Below are positions 9,740 to 20,900 of a DNA stretch of 64,000 nucleotides, piece after piece. Under the pieces are notes generated by a model. The model was not told where the DNA came from, made no database searches, and saw only the letters and a program-made list of their open reading frames with translations. A program made the translations under genes and the position numbers. How positions within the stretch are numbered: position 1 is the first letter of the stretch; every line of letters starts with the position of its first letter. The stretch comes from Closterium sp. NIES-65 (Eukaryota > Streptophyta > Zygnematophyceae > Desmidiales > Closteriaceae), in contig CANXME010002464.1 of NCBI GenBank assembly GCA_948144175.1, positions 124,001 to 188,000 on the forward strand, read 5' to 3'.

Positions 9740-9811
9740 ATCCCAATGGTCTAGTGGTTGGGATTCTGACATGGTATCAGAACCGTCTCGAGTTCGATTC
9801 CCAGTGTATGC
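9740..9811 (+). pseudogene. tRNA-Pro(TGG)-like relic (tRNA pseudogene or SINE head)
   Basis: TGGTCTAGTGGT (A box, from 9747) and CGAGTTCGATTCC (B box, 9789-9801) lie at the spacing of a real tRNA and match plant tRNA-Pro closely from memory. Between them TTCTGA/TCAGAA forms a good anticodon stem around CATGGTA, giving TGG in the anticodon position. The outer strands ATCCCAA and TGTATGC do not pair and the T stem is poor, so it is not a working tRNA. The same bases TGGTATCAGAACC also resemble a retroelement primer-binding site, but the full tRNA-like spacing argues for a tRNA origin. Confidence 0.55.
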
Positions 9812-9870
9812 ACATGTAGGCCGTTGCCGCTGTGCTTAGTCCTGGGCCTCCCAGTGTGGGGGGTTGTCAG

Positions 9871-10001
9871 TGTCAGAACATTATAGCTTATGCTTTTGTG
9901 TAGGCTGTAGTGGGGTAGCCCATATGGGGTACAACCCAATCAGGGTTCGTACTTGTACCCAACTGTTTCATAGTTCATTCATTCTCGTTCACATCTTCTC
10001 A
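9871..10001 (+). repeat. Copia 5' LTR, 131 bp
   Basis: Begins TGTCAGAACATTATAGC and ends TTCTCA directly before the primer-binding site. It shares blocks (GTAGGCTGTAGTGGGGTAGC, GGGGTACAACCCAAT, TCATTCATTCTCGTT) with the other LTRs in the window. The first and last bases are TG...CA. Confidence 0.85.
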
Positions 10002-10030
10002 TGGTATCGAGCAGGTTCCCCCGTGGGAAC
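10002..10030 (+). other. Primer-binding site and adjoining stem-loop
   Basis: TGGTATCGAGCAGG resembles the initiator-Met tRNA primer site TGGTATCAGAGC common in plant Copia elements. GTTCCC (10015-10020), CCGT and GGGAAC (10025-10030) form a perfect 6-bp hairpin right behind it. The same arrangement follows the LTRs at 34910, 22319, 17834 and 58114. Confidence 0.6.
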
Positions 10031-10139
10031 TGTGCCTAGGGCCCACCACATCGACCTTTTTTTTCCTGCCCGAAGCGCGCTCCACCCGAGTCGCACTTCA
10101 ACGAGCCGCCCTAGCGGCCCTTTCCCCTAGCGGCCCCGC

Positions 10140-10960
10140 CCGTCGCTTCGGTCCCGCCGCCCGTCGTCGCGGCCCCGCCGCCCTACCTCGCGGCCCCGCC
10201 GCCCTTCCTCGGGGCCCCGCCGCCCTACCTCGCGGCCCCGCCGCCCTACCTCGCGGCCCCGCCGCCCTACCTCGTGGCCCCGTCGCCCTACCTCGCGGCC
10301 CTGCCGCCCTACCTCGCGGCCCCGCCGCCCTACCTCGCGGCCCCGCCGCCCTACCTCTCGGCCCCGCCGCCCTACCTCGCGGCCCTGCCGCCCTACCTCG
10401 CGGCCCCGCCGCCCTACCTCGCGGCCCCGTCGCCCTACCTCGCGGCCCCGCCGCCCTGCTCAGCGGCCTCGCCGCCCTTTTGCACCGGTCCCGCCGCCCT
10501 ACTCCTGCGGACCCGCCGCCCTACTCCTGCGGCCCCGCCGCCCTACTCCTGCGGCCCCGCCACCCTACTCCTGCGGCCCCGTCGCCCTACTCCTGCGGCC
10601 CCGCCGCCCTACTCCTGCGGCCCCGCCGCCCTACTCCTGCGGCCCCGCCGCCCTACTCCTGCGGCCCCGCCGCCCTACTCCTGCGGCCCCGCCGCCCTAC
10701 TCCTGCGGCCCCGCCGCCCTACTCCTGCGGCACCGCCGCCCTACTCAGCGGCCCCGCCAACGCTCACCAGCGGCCCTGCCGCCCTACACCGCCCGTGCCG
10801 CCCGAGCTGCCAAAACAGCCCGAGCCGCCCGAGTCGCCCGAGCCGCCCGAGCCGCCTGAGCCACCCGAGCCGCCCGAGCCGCCCGAGCCGCCCGAGCCGC
10901 CCGAGCCGCACGAGCTGCCCGAGCCGCCCAAGCCGCCTGATCAGCCGAGTCGCCGGTGCC
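10140..10960 (+). repeat. Leader minisatellites of Copia copy 1
   Basis: Three successive arrays lie between the primer-binding site and gag. About 10160-10480 is a 21-bp unit built on GCCCCGCCGCCCTACCTCGC. About 10500-10745 is a related 21-bp unit built on GGCCCCGCCGCCCTACTCCT. About 10796-10950 is short CCCGAGCCG-type units. They create long Pro/Ala/Leu open frames in all frames but no gag homology. Minus copies carry equivalent GGGGCCGCGACGTAGG arrays. Confidence 0.85.
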
Positions 10961-13900
10961 GCGGAGCCGCAGTCGCTACTGAGCCGTCCGGGCAGCCGTG
11001 TTGCCGTGTTACTGCACTACTGAGCTGCCCGACTTGCCCTGTCCGGTGAGACGAGCGCTTCTGTCACTGCACAGCCCCTGTCCTACAGTTGGTCTCGCTA
11101 GTCTACTGCTGTCCTGGCTTCCCCTAGTGTTCTCGCTTTTGACGCTGAGGGTCGAGCCATTGACTTTGAGGTTTGGGTAGATGACCTGCAGCTCTTCTTA
11201 CAGTGCGATAGGGCAGACGGTCTCTCCCTCTTTGACCTCACCTCTGGCGCCTCTCCTGCCCCTGCTGCTGTTGCTGACCCCACTGTTCGCTCCCAGTGGG
11301 CCACGCGCGATGCTGCTGCACGTCTTGCTGTGCGTCGCCACCTGCCTACCTCTGAGCGCGCGCACTTTAGTCAGTACAAGAGTGCTCACACCTTATACGA
11401 CGCTGTAGTTGCGCGCTACTCTTCCCCTGCCACTGCTGCACTGAGCCGCCTCATGCTACCGTACCTCTTTCCTGACCTAGCTGCCTTTCCCACAGTCGCT
11501 GGCCTCGTTACGCACCTCCGCACTAGTGATACTCGCTACCGCGCCGCACTTCCTGCTAAGTTCTGCGCCAAGAATCCCCCCCCCATGTACATCACTCTCT
11601 ATTATATAGTCACTCGCCTCCCTGACTCCCTTCGCGTAGTCAGGGACCACTTCCTCTCAGTCTGTCCCACCACTCTCACTGTTGACCTCCTAGAGAAGGC
11701 CCTCTTAGCAGCGGAGAAGAGCATAGTCGCTGTAGGAGCCTCTCGTGGTGACCCTCGCACCCCCATCTTTGAGGGGTGTTCCCCTTCCCCCCTGTTGCCC
11801 TCTGTCGCCTCTGCTGTTGCGGCCGACCTCGTTGGTCTTGAGTCGGTCGGTGCGGCGTCTGCCCCTAGCGGGAGACGCCGCTCTGGCAAGGGCAAGGGGG
11901 GCAAGGGCGCGGGTGGGGCTAGCGGGGGTGGTGGAGGTGGCGGTGGGGGCGGCGGGGGGAGTGGGGGTGGCGGTGGGAGTGGTGGCGGGGGTGGAGGTGG
12001 CGGTGGCAGCGGCGGAGGCGGAGGCGGCGGTGGCGGTAGCGGTGGGAGCGGAGGCGGCGGTGGCGGCGGAGGTGGAGGCGGCAGTGGTGGAGGAGGTGGA
12101 GCTGGTCGGGGTGGTACTTCTCAGCGGAGCGGCTCCGGGAGTGGTCAGCGCCAGCAGCAGCAGCAGCAGCGTTCTCGGGACATCCCCCCTCCTCAGCAGC
12201 TCCGTGAGTGGTACACGCAGCGTCAGCGTGGTGGGGGTTTTGGCCCGTGCACCTACGTCCTCCGCTCCGGCGACCGCGCGGGTGAGCAGTGTGGGGGTGC
12301 TCACCCCACCCAGCGCTGCTTTGGCCGCCTGACGGACGCTTGGCGTCAGCAGTTCCCGAAGGCTAGTGAGATCCCCCGCTGGGGAGAGCTGTCTAGGGCA
12401 GGCGTAGCTATCTTTGATCTTGACTTTGATGCTATCCTTGCTGCCATGTATGTTGTGACTATAAGTGATGAGGGTGACTGTTACCGGTGTTTCCCACCCG
12501 ACCCGGGCATTGGTACTACTGCTCTAGGTACTGGTGAGGCTGCTGCTCTAGGAGCCAGTGCGTCCGCGCCCTCAGGTGTTGGTGAGTCTGCGCTCTCAGG
12601 TACCACATCGGCTTCGGCCTCCCTCACTTTCACACTTGACTCAGGGGCTTCTCGCTCCTTCTTTCGAGACCGCACCACACTCACGCCGCTTGGTCGGCCA
12701 GTTGCAGTCTCCCTGGCAGACCCCTCTGGGGGTCCTGTCCTCTCTCACTTCTCCACTGTCCTCCCGTGTCCGGCTGCCCCCTCTGGCACCTTGTCTGGTC
12801 TTTACCTCCCCTCGTTCTCTACAAACTTGGTGAGTGGTGCTGACCTGCAGGATACGGGGGTTCACCAGTTCACTCCTGCGAGTCAGCGGGTGACCCACTG
12901 CACGGACGCTCGCACAGGCCGACACCTGGCCACGTTTACACGTCGGCCGGGGTCGAGCCTGTACACACTGACCACTGAGGCTCCTCCTGTCACAGCGTCT
13001 GGTCAGGTAGCTGCGTCTGGTCAGGTGGCTGCGTCGGGTCAGGTGTTTGCTGCAGCGTCCAGGTCTGGTCCTGAGTCTGCCCCCTGCTCGTGTCGCCTCC
13101 TGTCTCACGAGACTCTCCTCTGGCACCACCGCCTTGGTCACCCCTCCCTGCCTCGTCTCCGAGGCATGGCTTCCCGTGTCCTTGTCTCTGGTCTTCCCCG
13201 GTCCCTCCCTCCCCTTCCTCCGGGGCCTGGTCCTTCTTGTGTCCCCTGTGTCGAGGGGCGGCTCCGAGCTGCCCCTCAATCCTCTCAGTTTCCCCTGATA
13301 GAGGCCCCGCTGCAGACGCTTCACATGGACGTGTGGGGCCTGGCCCGCGTCCGTGGACAGGGTCACGAGCGCTACTTCCTGCAGGTGGTTGACGACTACT
13401 CGCGTTACACCACAGTCTTCCCCTTGCGCAGCAAGGGTGATGTCGCTGAGGTGTTGATCGACTGGATCCGCGCAGCTCGTCTCCAACTCAGGAGGAGCTT
13501 CGGCTCGGACTTTCCTGTTCTGCGTCTGCACTCTGACTGAGGCGGAGATTTCTCCTTTGGCCTTCTGCAAGCCTACTGTCGTGCGCGAGGCATCCGCCAG
13601 ACTTCACCCCAGGGTCTCCAGACCGGAGACCTCCCCAGCCTTGCTGTGGACGGGGAAGGTCGGCGATGCGTCTGCGTTCCGTGTCTGGGGATCTCGGGCG
13701 TTTGTCCGCGACTTGTCTGCGGACAAGCTGTCCCCTCGTGCTGCTCCCTGTGTCTTCCTTGGCTCCCCCCCTGACGCCCCTGGGTGGCAGTTCTACCACC
13801 CCACCTCTCGTCGTATTCTGTCCTCCCAGGACGTCACGTTCGCCGAGTCAGTACCCTACTACCGCCTCTTCCCCTACCGCACTCCTTCCCTCCCCCCGCC

Positions 13901-15822
13901 ACCGCACTTCCTTGTGCCAGGTGCCCCCCCGGTAGACCCCCTCCCCCCTCAGGGTCCTGCCCCTTTAGGTGTGTCCCAGGTAGATGCAGTTGAGCCGGTC
14001 GAGGTTGCTGGTGACTCTGGTACTACTGCGGGTGCTGAGCCTGGGGGTGCTGCGTCTCGAGCTGCAGAGCCTGGGGGTGCCGAGTCTGGAGCTGCTGAGC
14101 CTGGGGGTGCGGAGCCCGCGGCCGCTGGACCTGCTCGTGTGGCGTCTGGTGGTGCTGGGCCTGCTGGTTCTCCGTGTGCTTCGTCTCGGCGGGAGCCACT
14201 CTCTCCACAAGAGTTGCGCAAGTGGTTTGCCTGGCGCTGGGGGCGTACTATTGAAGCTGGTGCTTCTTCGAGTGCCGAGGGTGCTGGTGCCGCAGGTCTC
14301 GGAGGTGCTAGTCCTGCGAGTGCTACTGGAGTCGGAGCTGCTGAGGGTGTTGGCGCTGAGGCTACTGCTGTCAGTCCTGGCGGCGGTCCTGCTGCGGGTG
14401 CTACTAGTGCTGCTGGAGGTACTGGAGCTGGAGGTGCTGTTGACGCTGGTGCTGCCGCTGGGGGTGCAAGTGTTGTCCCTGCTGTGTCTGAAGTCGCCGC
14501 GCGGCCTCGGCCGTGCTTTGTTCCGCTCCTTCAGCAGGTTCTTGGTTTTCCTCCTCCCTTATAGTATCCACCGCCTGTCCAGTCGCAGTCACAGTTACCA
14601 CCGGTCTCCCCACTACCTTCTCCTTCTCCGTACACTGGTCCTAATGGAGGTCTTGCTGAGCGTCGTGAGCCTGCGTCTCGTCCTACGTCGCCTGTTCGTG
14701 CTGCTCGCACTAGTGGTCGCAGTTCGCGTCAGCGTCCTCCTCTTGTCCCTGGCACGCACCGGATGTCTCTGCGTCCGTCCACTGCTCCTCTGCGTGCCCC
14801 TTTGCCCTCTCCTCCTGAGTCCTCAATTCCTGTGCTTGCCGACCCTGAGTCGGACTCTCTTTGTGCTGCCAGTCCTACTGTCACGCGTCTCCTTGCTATT
14901 GTCGTCACTGACCCCTCCTTTGAGTCCACTGCTGCGTCTGCTCTTGTTGCTGAGCTCGTCGACTTTGCTGCTCGCTTTCGTCTAGACTACCCTGCCAGTC
15001 TTGTTGCTGAGTCTGAGTTTGTCTGTCCTCCGTCCGTCGGGGGTGAGTGTGCCCTTGGCATGGACAACCTTGAGGACAAGCAGGAGGAGTTCCAGTGTCT
15101 GGCTGCTGCTTCACCTCATCTCGCGTCCGTACTGCTTACCCCTAAGGGAGACCCGGATGCACTAGACATCCCGACTCCGCGCTCTTACGCGGAGGCCGTA
15201 GAGGGTCCCTACTCCTCTCAGTGGCAGGCATCTATGGATGCAGAAATGGCTTCCTGGAAGTCCACAGGCACCTACGTTGACGCGGTTCCCCCTCCTGAGG
15301 TGAACATCGTCAGTGGCATGTGGATCTTCAGGGTGAAGCGGCCGCCGGGTTCTCCGCCTGTCTTCAAGGCGCGGTACGTGGCTCGTGGCTTCAGTCAGCG
15401 GCAGGGAGTTGACTACTTTCAGACCTTCTCTCCCACCCCGAAGATGACCACTTTTCGGGTGCCGCTACACGTAGCCGCTCAGCGTGACTACGAGCTTCAC
15501 TCCCTTGACTTCAACACTGCTTTCCTTGAGGGTAGCCTGCACGAGGAGATCTGGTTGCGCCGTCCACCTGGCTTCACTGGGACTTTCCCTCCTGGCACCC
15601 AGTGGAGCCTCCGACGGCCAGTCTACGGTCTCCGCCAGGCACCGCGCGAGTGGCACGACACACTGAGGACTACACTTACGGCTCTTGGGTTTGCTCCCTC
15701 TAGTGCTGACCCGTCTCTGTTTCTACGCACCGACACCTCCCTGCCGCTGTTCTACATCCTCGTGTACGTCGACGACTTGGTCTTTGCCACAGCTGACACT
15801 GCTGGACTCGCCCACGTGAAGT

Positions 15823-17966
15823 GGTGCCAAGGCAGAGAGGGGTGACCAAAGCGGTGGTGCCAGAGGAGAGTCTCGTGAGACAGGAGACGACACGAACAGG
15901 GGGCAGACTTAGGACCAGACCTGGACGCTGCAGCAAACACGTGACCCGACGCAGCTACCCTACCAGGCGCAGCATCTGGAGGAGACGCAGTGGTCAGTGT
16001 GTACAGGCTCGACCCCGGCCGACGAGTAAACGTGGCCAGGTGTCGGCCTGTCCGAGCGTCTGTGCAGTGGGTCACCCGCTGACTCGCAGGAGTGAACTGG
16101 TGAGCCCCCGCATCCTGCAGGTCAGCACCACTCACCAAGTTCGTAGAGAACGAGGGGAGGTAAATACCAGACAGGGTGCCAGAGGGGGCCGCCGGACACG
16201 GGAGGACAGTGGAGAAGTGAGCAAGGACAGGGCCCCCAGAGGGGTCTGCCAGAGAGACTACAACTGGCCGACCAAGCAGCGTGAGTGTAGTGCAGTCTCG
16301 AAAGAAGGAGCGGGAAGCCCCCGAGTCAAGGGTGAAGGTGTGAGAGGCCGGAGCCGACGTGGTACCTGAGAGAGCAGACTCACCCGCACCTGAGAAAGCT
16401 GACTCACTAGCACCTAGAGCAGCAGCCGCACCTATACCTGGAGCAGGAGACACACTAGCACCCAGAGCAGCAGCCGCACCAGCAGCTAGAGCTGCAGGAT
16501 CTATACCCGGGTCAGGCGGTACGCACAGGTGACCGGCACGGTCAGCACTAGTAGGCAATGCATACATGGCAGTGAGAATAGCATCATCGTCAAGAGCAAA
16601 TATATCTACCCTCTGCCTAAGCAACTCCTCCCAGTCGGGGAGCTCAGCCTGGTCGCCAAACTCGGTACGCCAGGCGTCGCTCAGACGGGCAAAGCAGCGG
16701 GACGGTGTGTGACTAGGCGTCCCACAAGGCTGACCAGTCCGAGCACCAGTGCGAATCACGTAAGAGTAGAGAACAGAACTGAGAGACCCTCCACTCTGAG
16801 CGTACCACTCACGAAGCTGCCGGGGCGTGAGAGACGCGCGTGGGCGTCGTTGGAGCTGCATCTGGCCGCCGCCAGTAGAAGCAGGAGCAGGAGTAGCAGC
16901 AGTAAGGCAGGCAGCCAAGCAAGCAGTAGGCAGCGCGCTAGTAAGGCAGGGGCTCACCAGTGGTGGGAAGATGAGGCCCGACGACTCGGCGACTCGGCGA
17001 CTTGGCGGCACGGCGGCACTGCAGCAACTGCGGCTCGGCGGCTCGGGCGACTCGGGCGGCTCGGCTGCTCGGGCGACTCGGGCGGCTCGGCGGCTTGGCG
17101 GCTCGGCGGTACGGTTGCTCGGCAGCAGCTGCAGCTCAGCGGCTCGGCGACCCGGCGGCTCAGGCGGCTGAGGTGGCGCTGCGGCTCGGGCGGCTCGGGT
17201 GGCTCGGGCGGCTCGGGCGGCTCGGGCGGCTAGGGCGGCTCGGGTGACTTGGCGATGGGGCCAACAGAGGCGGCGCCGGGGCCGGCAGAGGTGGAGCAGG
17301 GTCGCAGTGGCGCAGGGGCAGGTGACGGGGCCAGCAGAGGCGGGGCTGGGTCGGTGCAGGGCTGCGGGGCCGCAAGGGAGGTGGCGGGGCCGCGGTGGAG
17401 AATGGCGGCAGGGGTCGCGACGAAGGGCGGCAGGGGTCGCGACAAAGGGCGGCAGAGGCCGCGACGAAGGGCGGCAGGGGACGCAACGAAGGGCGGGGCC
17501 GCGACGAGAGTGGCGGGGCCGCGACGAGAGGTGGCGGGGCCGCGACGAGGGGCGGGGCCGCGACGTAGGGCGGGGCCGCGACGTAGGGCGGGGCGCGACA
17601 AGGGGCGGGGCCGCGACGTAGGGCGGGGCCGCGACGTAGGGCGGGGCCGCGACGTAGGGCGCGGCCGCGACGTAGGGCGGGGCCGCGACGAAAGAGGCGG
17701 GGTCGCGCGCCTCGGGGCGCGCGCCAGAAAGAAAATCGGTCGCACGCCGCGAGGCGTGCGACAGATCGAGTAGCAGCGGAAGCAGTAGTAGGGCCTTAGG
17801 AACAGTTCCCACGAGGGAACCTGCTCGATACCATGTGAGAATTGAAACGAGAATGAATCAACTATGAAATGAGTGAGTACAAGTACTAACCCTAATTGGG
17901 TTGTACCCCCTATGGGATACTCCACTATAGCCTACACAAATGTATAAGCTATATAGCATTCTGACA
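15823..17966 (-). mobile_element. Copia copy 2 (minus), 5' part only
   Basis: Reading leftwards from the LTR at 17834-17966: primer-binding site, GC-rich leader with 18-21-bp repeats (about 17500-17700), Pro/Arg/Ala-rich repeat sequence, gag C-terminal part, protease (FTLDSGAS near 16340) and the start of integrase. It stops at 15823 against the plus copy. This gag is a diverged subfamily, with CGTPSHTPSRC in place of CGGAHPTQRC. It shares its LTR with copy 3. Broken and incomplete. Confidence 0.8.
17834..17966 (-). repeat. Copia LTR, 133 bp, shared by copies 2 and 3
   Basis: On the minus strand it begins TGTCAGAATGCTATATAGC and ends TTCAATTCTCACA. On its 3' side lies the TGGTATCGAGC primer site of copy 2; on its 5' side lies the TATGGGGGTG motif of copy 3. 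Confidence 0.9.
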
Positions 17967-20900
17967 CACCCCCATAGGCAAAGTGGGGGAGAACAAGGGG
18001 TCACAAGACCAGTCAAGTAAAGCAAAGCAAAGCAAGCTCAGGGTGGATCACAAAGTCACCACACAGTCCGAGCACAGGGTCAAGGCCACACGGCCAGTTC
18101 ACATGCAAGAGTACACACATATATATAAAGCTAGACAAGCAAGAGCAGGTATATATATATGTGAGAGTACAAGCAAGGTCAAGAGGAGAGCAAGTGAGGC
18201 AAGATGTGCACAAGACCCAGCAGAGTGCAGAAGCGCTGATGATCACAAGGCGGAAGTGCCTTGGTAAAGACATCAGCAGTGTTGGCCTCAGAGGCCACGT
18301 ACGCAAGCCGCAACTGTCCACGCTGCTGTAGCTCACGAGCAAGGAAGTAGCGGAGAGCAATGTGCTTTGTTCTGTGCTCCAGTCGCTGCTCTCGACACAA
18401 GGCCAGCATGGCCTTGTTGTCTACGTACAGCACTGGAGGAGAACGAGGCGGCTCTCCAAGGTCGGTCAGCAGGTAGGTGAGCCAGCGAAGCTCCTGTGCA
18501 GCCATGGCCCCGGCGTAGATCTCAGCCTCACAACTGGAGCCAAGAACAGAAGACGAGCGAGTAGCCCGCCACGAAACAGAGCCGGAACCAAGGCTGAAGG
18601 TGTAACCCTGTGACGACCGCTGCGTAGCCTGGTCGTCAGCCCAAGAAGCGTCCGCGTGCCCAGTGAGGACCACTGGACTCCGCCCTCCAAGCACTAGCCC
18701 CATGCCCGACGTACTGCACAGGTAGCGCAACACCCTCTTCGCTGCAGCCATGTGCTCTGGTCGGTGTCTCCCAGGAGCAACATAGCGTGCGAGAATGCTA
18801 AGAGGGTATGCAAGGTCAGGTCGTGTGCAGGTCATCAGGTACATGAGGCAGCCAACAAGCTCTGGGTACGGGCCACTCGACTCTACGGACTCATCCGAAG
18901 GCAGAGCTGAGAGCGAGTGGCGAGTAGACAGAGGAGTGGCCTAAGGCGAGGAGTACGTGAAGCCGAAGCGCTGAAGGACCTGCTGCACCATGTGTGACTG
19001 AGTCAGGGTAATGGTGCGGCGTGCTCTGTCCCGGGTGATCTGCAAGCCAAGGTAGCTGCGCAGTTCACCCAGGTCTGTGCACGTGTGTCTCTTCTGCAGT
19101 TCGGACTTCACGTAGGCGAGTCCAGCAGTGTCAGCTGTGGCAAAGACCAAGTCGTCGACGTACACGAGGATGTAGAACGGCGGCAGAGAGTTGTCGGTGC
19201 GCAGAAACAGCGACGGGTCGGCAGTAGAAGGAGCAAACCCAAGAGCCGCAAGCGTAGTCCTCAGTGTGTCGTGCCACTCACGTGGCGCCTGGCGGAGACC
19301 GTAAACTGGACGCCGGAGACTCCACTGGGTACCAGGAGGGAAAGACCCAGTGAGCCAGGTGGGCGACGCAGCCAGATCTCCTCGTGCAGGCTGCCTTGCA
19401 AGAAAGCTGTGCTGAAGTCAAGAGAGTGCAGCTCGTAGTCACGGTGAGCAGCAACGTGCAGCAGTACCCAAAGAGTGGTCATCTTCGGGGTGGGGGAGAA
19501 GGTCTGAAAGTAGTCAACTCCCTGCCGCTGACTGAAGCCACGAGCCACGTAACGCGCCTTGAAGACAGGCGGAGAACCCGGCGGCCGCTTCACCCTGAAG
19601 ATCTACATGCCACTGACAATGTTCGCCCCAGGAGGGGGGACAGCGTCAACGTAGGTGCCTGTGGACTTCCAGGAAGCCATCTCTGCATCCATAGGTGCCT
19701 GCCACTGAGAGGAGTAGGGACCCTCTATCGCCTCCACGTAAGAGCGCGGAGTCGGGATGTCAAGTGCATCCGGGTCTCCCTCAGGGGTAAGCAGTACGAA
19801 CACGAGAAGAGGTGAAGCAGCTGCCAGACACTGGAACTCCTCCTGCCTGTCCTCAAGGACGTCCGTGCCAAGAGCACACTCACCCCCGACGGACGGAGGA
19901 CACACAGACTCAGACTCAGCGACAAGACTAGTAGCGTAGTCTAGGCGAGAATGAGCAGCAAAGTCGACGAGCTCAGCAACTAGGGCAGATGCAGCAGGGG
20001 ACTCGAAAGAAGGGTAAGTGAATACAGTAGCAAGGAGACGCGTGACAGTAGGACTGGCAGCACGAAGAGAGTCCGACTCCGGGTCGGCAAGAGCAGGAAG
20101 AGAGGACTCAGGAGGAGAAGGCAAAGGGGCACGCAGAGGAGCAGTGGACGGACGCAGAGACATCCGGTGCGTGCCAGGGACAGGAGGAGGACGCTGACGC
20201 GAACCGCGACCACTAGTGCGAGTAGTACGGACAGGCGACGCAGGGCGAGACGCATGCTCACGACGCTCAGCCAGACCTCCAGTAGGACCAGTGTAGGGAG
20301 AGGGAGCAGGCAAAGGGGAGGTAGGCTGCAACTGTAGCTAGGACGGGACAGGCCGTGGACACTCTAAGGGAGGAGGAGGACCAGTAGAAGGTGGAAGACC
20401 AAGAACCTGCTGCAGGAGTGGAACGAAGTACGGTCGAGGCCGCGTGGCGACTCCAGAAGTAGCAGGGACAGCACCAGAACCCTCAGCAAGAGCACCTGCT
20501 CCAGCAGCACCACCAGTAGCTCCAGAACCTCCAGCAGCACTAGGAGCACCCCCAGCAGGACCGCCAGCTGTAGTCTCAGCGCCAACACCCTCAGCAGCAC
20601 CTCCAGTAGGAGCACCCGCTCCAGCAGCACCTCCAGGAGCTCCAGAACCTCCAGCAGCAACAGGAGCACCCCCAGCAGGACCGCCAGTGGTAGTCTCAGC
20701 GCCAACACCCTCAGCAGCACCAGCTCCAGTCGAGCCTGCACGCCCAGCAGCTCCGGTACTCCCAGGACAAGCACCTCCGGGACCCGCGACAGCAGCACCT
20801 TCAGTAGCCGACGAACCTCCAGCACCAGCAGCACGGCTCCAGCGCCGGGCAAACCACTCGCGTAGCTTCTGTGGAGAGAGTGGCGCCCGGCGAGACGTAG

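Larger units (their letters stand above)
9871..15822 (+). mobile_element. Ty1/Copia retroelement copy 1 (plus), 3' end missing
   Basis: Parts in order: 5' LTR 9871-10001; primer-binding site from 10002; GC-rich repeat leader to about 10960; gag from about 11110, with a long Gly tract at about 11920-12110 and a zinc-knuckle-like motif at 12248-12319; protease (FTLDSGAS) near 12630; integrase zinc finger and core near 13090-13540; the repeat linker between integrase and reverse transcriptase; and reverse transcriptase (SGMWIFRVKRPPGSPP, YVDDLVFATADTAG) to 15822, where it meets a minus-strand copy. RNase H and the 3' LTR are absent. The domain order protease-integrase-RT identifies Copia. It is broken, with roughly four breaks besides the lost 3' end. 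Confidence 0.88.

Noticed and set aside
9772-9785. TGGTATCAGAACC as a retroelement primer-binding site
   Set aside because: The A and B boxes around it have exact tRNA spacing and tRNA-Pro-like sequence, and no LTR end with body follows; a tRNA origin explains more of the sequence. Not fully excluded.
10274-11049. Pro/Ala/Leu/Ser open frames in the Copia leader as coding sequence
   Set aside because: Generated by 21-bp GC-rich repeats upstream of gag; no domain and no conservation of unit between copies.
11602-12332. Antisense and alternative-frame open frames opposite gag
   Set aside because: Shadow frames caused by the Gly-tract and Ala/Gly-rich codons; similar shadows occur in all copies.
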